Below are positions 62,701-64,000 of a stretch of 64,000 nucleotides of DNA, piece by piece (position 1 is the stretch's first letter; each line of letters opens with the position of its first letter). The position numbers and the translations under genes were made by a program. The notes beneath the pieces are model-generated. The model did not search any database, had not been told where the DNA came from, and saw only the letters and a program-made list of their open reading frames with translations. The stretch comes from Apostichopus japonicus. Its lineage: Eukaryota; Echinodermata; Holothuroidea; Aspidochirotida; Stichopodidae. The stretch lies in contig NC_092569.1 in the NCBI RefSeq assembly GCF_037975245.1, forward strand, positions 4,674,501 to 4,738,500. Direction: 5' to 3'.

Positions 62701-64000
62701 GTACAGTACCTTCTGTTAGTTACAGTTGTCCAAAGAGAGACGTTATCAATTTTAGGTTGTGTTAAGATTGTTAACTTATTCCAAATGGTTTAAGGCTTAG
62801 ATTGAAAGGTTTGTTGACTTACATATATAAGGCATTTTATTGTATACTAATATATACTGACAAGAGTAATTACATACATTCACTCACCTTCATACATATT
62901 ATATTTTATTCTAATAAAAGGTAACATTTGTGTGAAAAGGTTGAGAAATAAATGCAACATTTTCTTTGGGGAGGAGAAGGGAGAGGGGATGGGGTTGGGG
63001 TGGCTCTGCTTGAAAAATATCAACAGTTTACTTATTTTATTCAGAACATCTGGAAGTGTGAACTGAATGTCTTTGAAAGGGACTACAAAGTGAACAAAAG
63101 GATCTATTGTTCGATTTTGTCAAACTTGAGTGAAATAAGACTAAATATTGCCATGTTTTGCCTTATGTTGCCATGCCTTATGCTGCCTTATTCTGTTTAA
63201 TGTTGCCATGGAAAACTTTTGAACACAAAGACTGTAATGAAGTTGTGTTTACCATGAAAAATTACTGAATATTTTTTTATAAAGTTCAAGAAATGCTTCA
63301 TGCATACCGTACATTGTTTTTTACTGTGTTTAGGCGAGACTTTACTGGCCAGTTTTATAATAGATCTAGCATTTTTTATAAATATATGTGCTATTTATTA
63401 AGTTCCATCGAGGGATTTTTTAATTAAATAAAATTATAGAACACATTCTGTAAAATTACAGTTGAAACAGTCCGACTAAGCTGCATTAACTCCAGAACAT
63501 GCAGGAATCAACTTGTTGTCATGGAAACTATGTAATAATGCATATTATGAATAAATGCCTTTACACTAAATGACTGAGTTTTAACTCTCAATAATTCAGA
63601 TAAGAAAGAGTCAGGTATTACATCACACACAAAACAATCCATAAGTTCAGTATCTGAAATAATGCTGCATTTTGGATTTAAATTTTTGTAATTTTCAGGT
63701 AACTATGACCAAGTTGTTGTCATGGATATTAAAAATCTTCTGTGACAAAAAAAACACGCTCAAAGACATGAATACACAAATCCTCAAGCTTCGTTCTCTC
63801 GGATGAATCGTTTTTTTTTACACAGTAATTTTCACAAGGACTTCCAGTACATTTGGGTACAGTCTCTGTTTTCCATTTTCGTTCAGTCTGTTTTCCAAGC
63901 TCTAATGATGGCAAAGAAGATAGACTGAGTACCACTGTAGGAGTATAATACTGACATAGCGCTAGGTGATTTAAACGCCATGAGCAAAATTTCTTGATAA
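59766..64000. other. no supported gene to the right edge
   Basis: AT-rich DNA with G-rich (59,808-59,826; 62,970-62,999) and C-rich (60,238-60,270) tracts and a TC repeat (61,065-61,084). The longest open frame of the window (187 codons, minus, 61,484-60,921) runs through this TC tract and matches no family I know. A degenerate ttgccatg/ttatg(c/t)tgcc repeat lies at 63,148-63,210. Confidence 0.55.

Overview
The window is AT-rich animal DNA with long introns, many homopolymer and short-motif tracts and dispersed repeats. It carries one recognisable gene: an eyes-absent (eya) homolog on the minus strand, running from about 47 kb down through the left edge. I joined 15 exons by hand, plus one candidate initiator exon. 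All splice phases agree from 43,979 to 1,093, and the peptide follows the vertebrate EYA1/EYA4 order closely. The organism is an invertebrate metazoan. The strong EYA1/4 resemblance and the tRNA-derived SINE style suggest an invertebrate deuterostome such as an echinoderm, but this is a weak inference.

Layout along the gene (right to left): 47,016-46,993 candidate start exon; 43,979-38,393 N-terminal exons; 34,741-20,977 the Pro/Ser/Thr/Tyr-rich transactivation region; 15,767-15,637 a basic linker ending just before the Eya domain; 14,697-990 the first roughly 166 residues of the Eya (HAD phosphatase) domain, including the catalytic DLDET motif. The last roughly 105 residues (TTTQ and GDG motifs, C-terminus) lie beyond position 1.

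Three things suggest several isoforms. Two open, phase-compatible candidate alternative first exons lie inside introns (41,000-40,913 and 27,383-27,322). A 78-nt in-frame exon (38,470-38,393) sits where vertebrate EYA4 has an extra N-terminal exon. A tandem NAG acceptor (21,512/21,509) would add or remove one residue. The donor after the last in-window exon is not a good GT site.

The right-hand 17 kb (47-64 kb) holds no gene I can support. It contains a long TA microsatellite (49.4-49.65 kb), a seven-copy minisatellite of about 87 bp (59.17-59.77 kb), SINE fragments and other dispersed repeats, and is probably 5' untranslated, promoter or intergenic sequence. No prokaryotic or viral system, CRISPR array or canonical tRNA/rRNA gene was seen.
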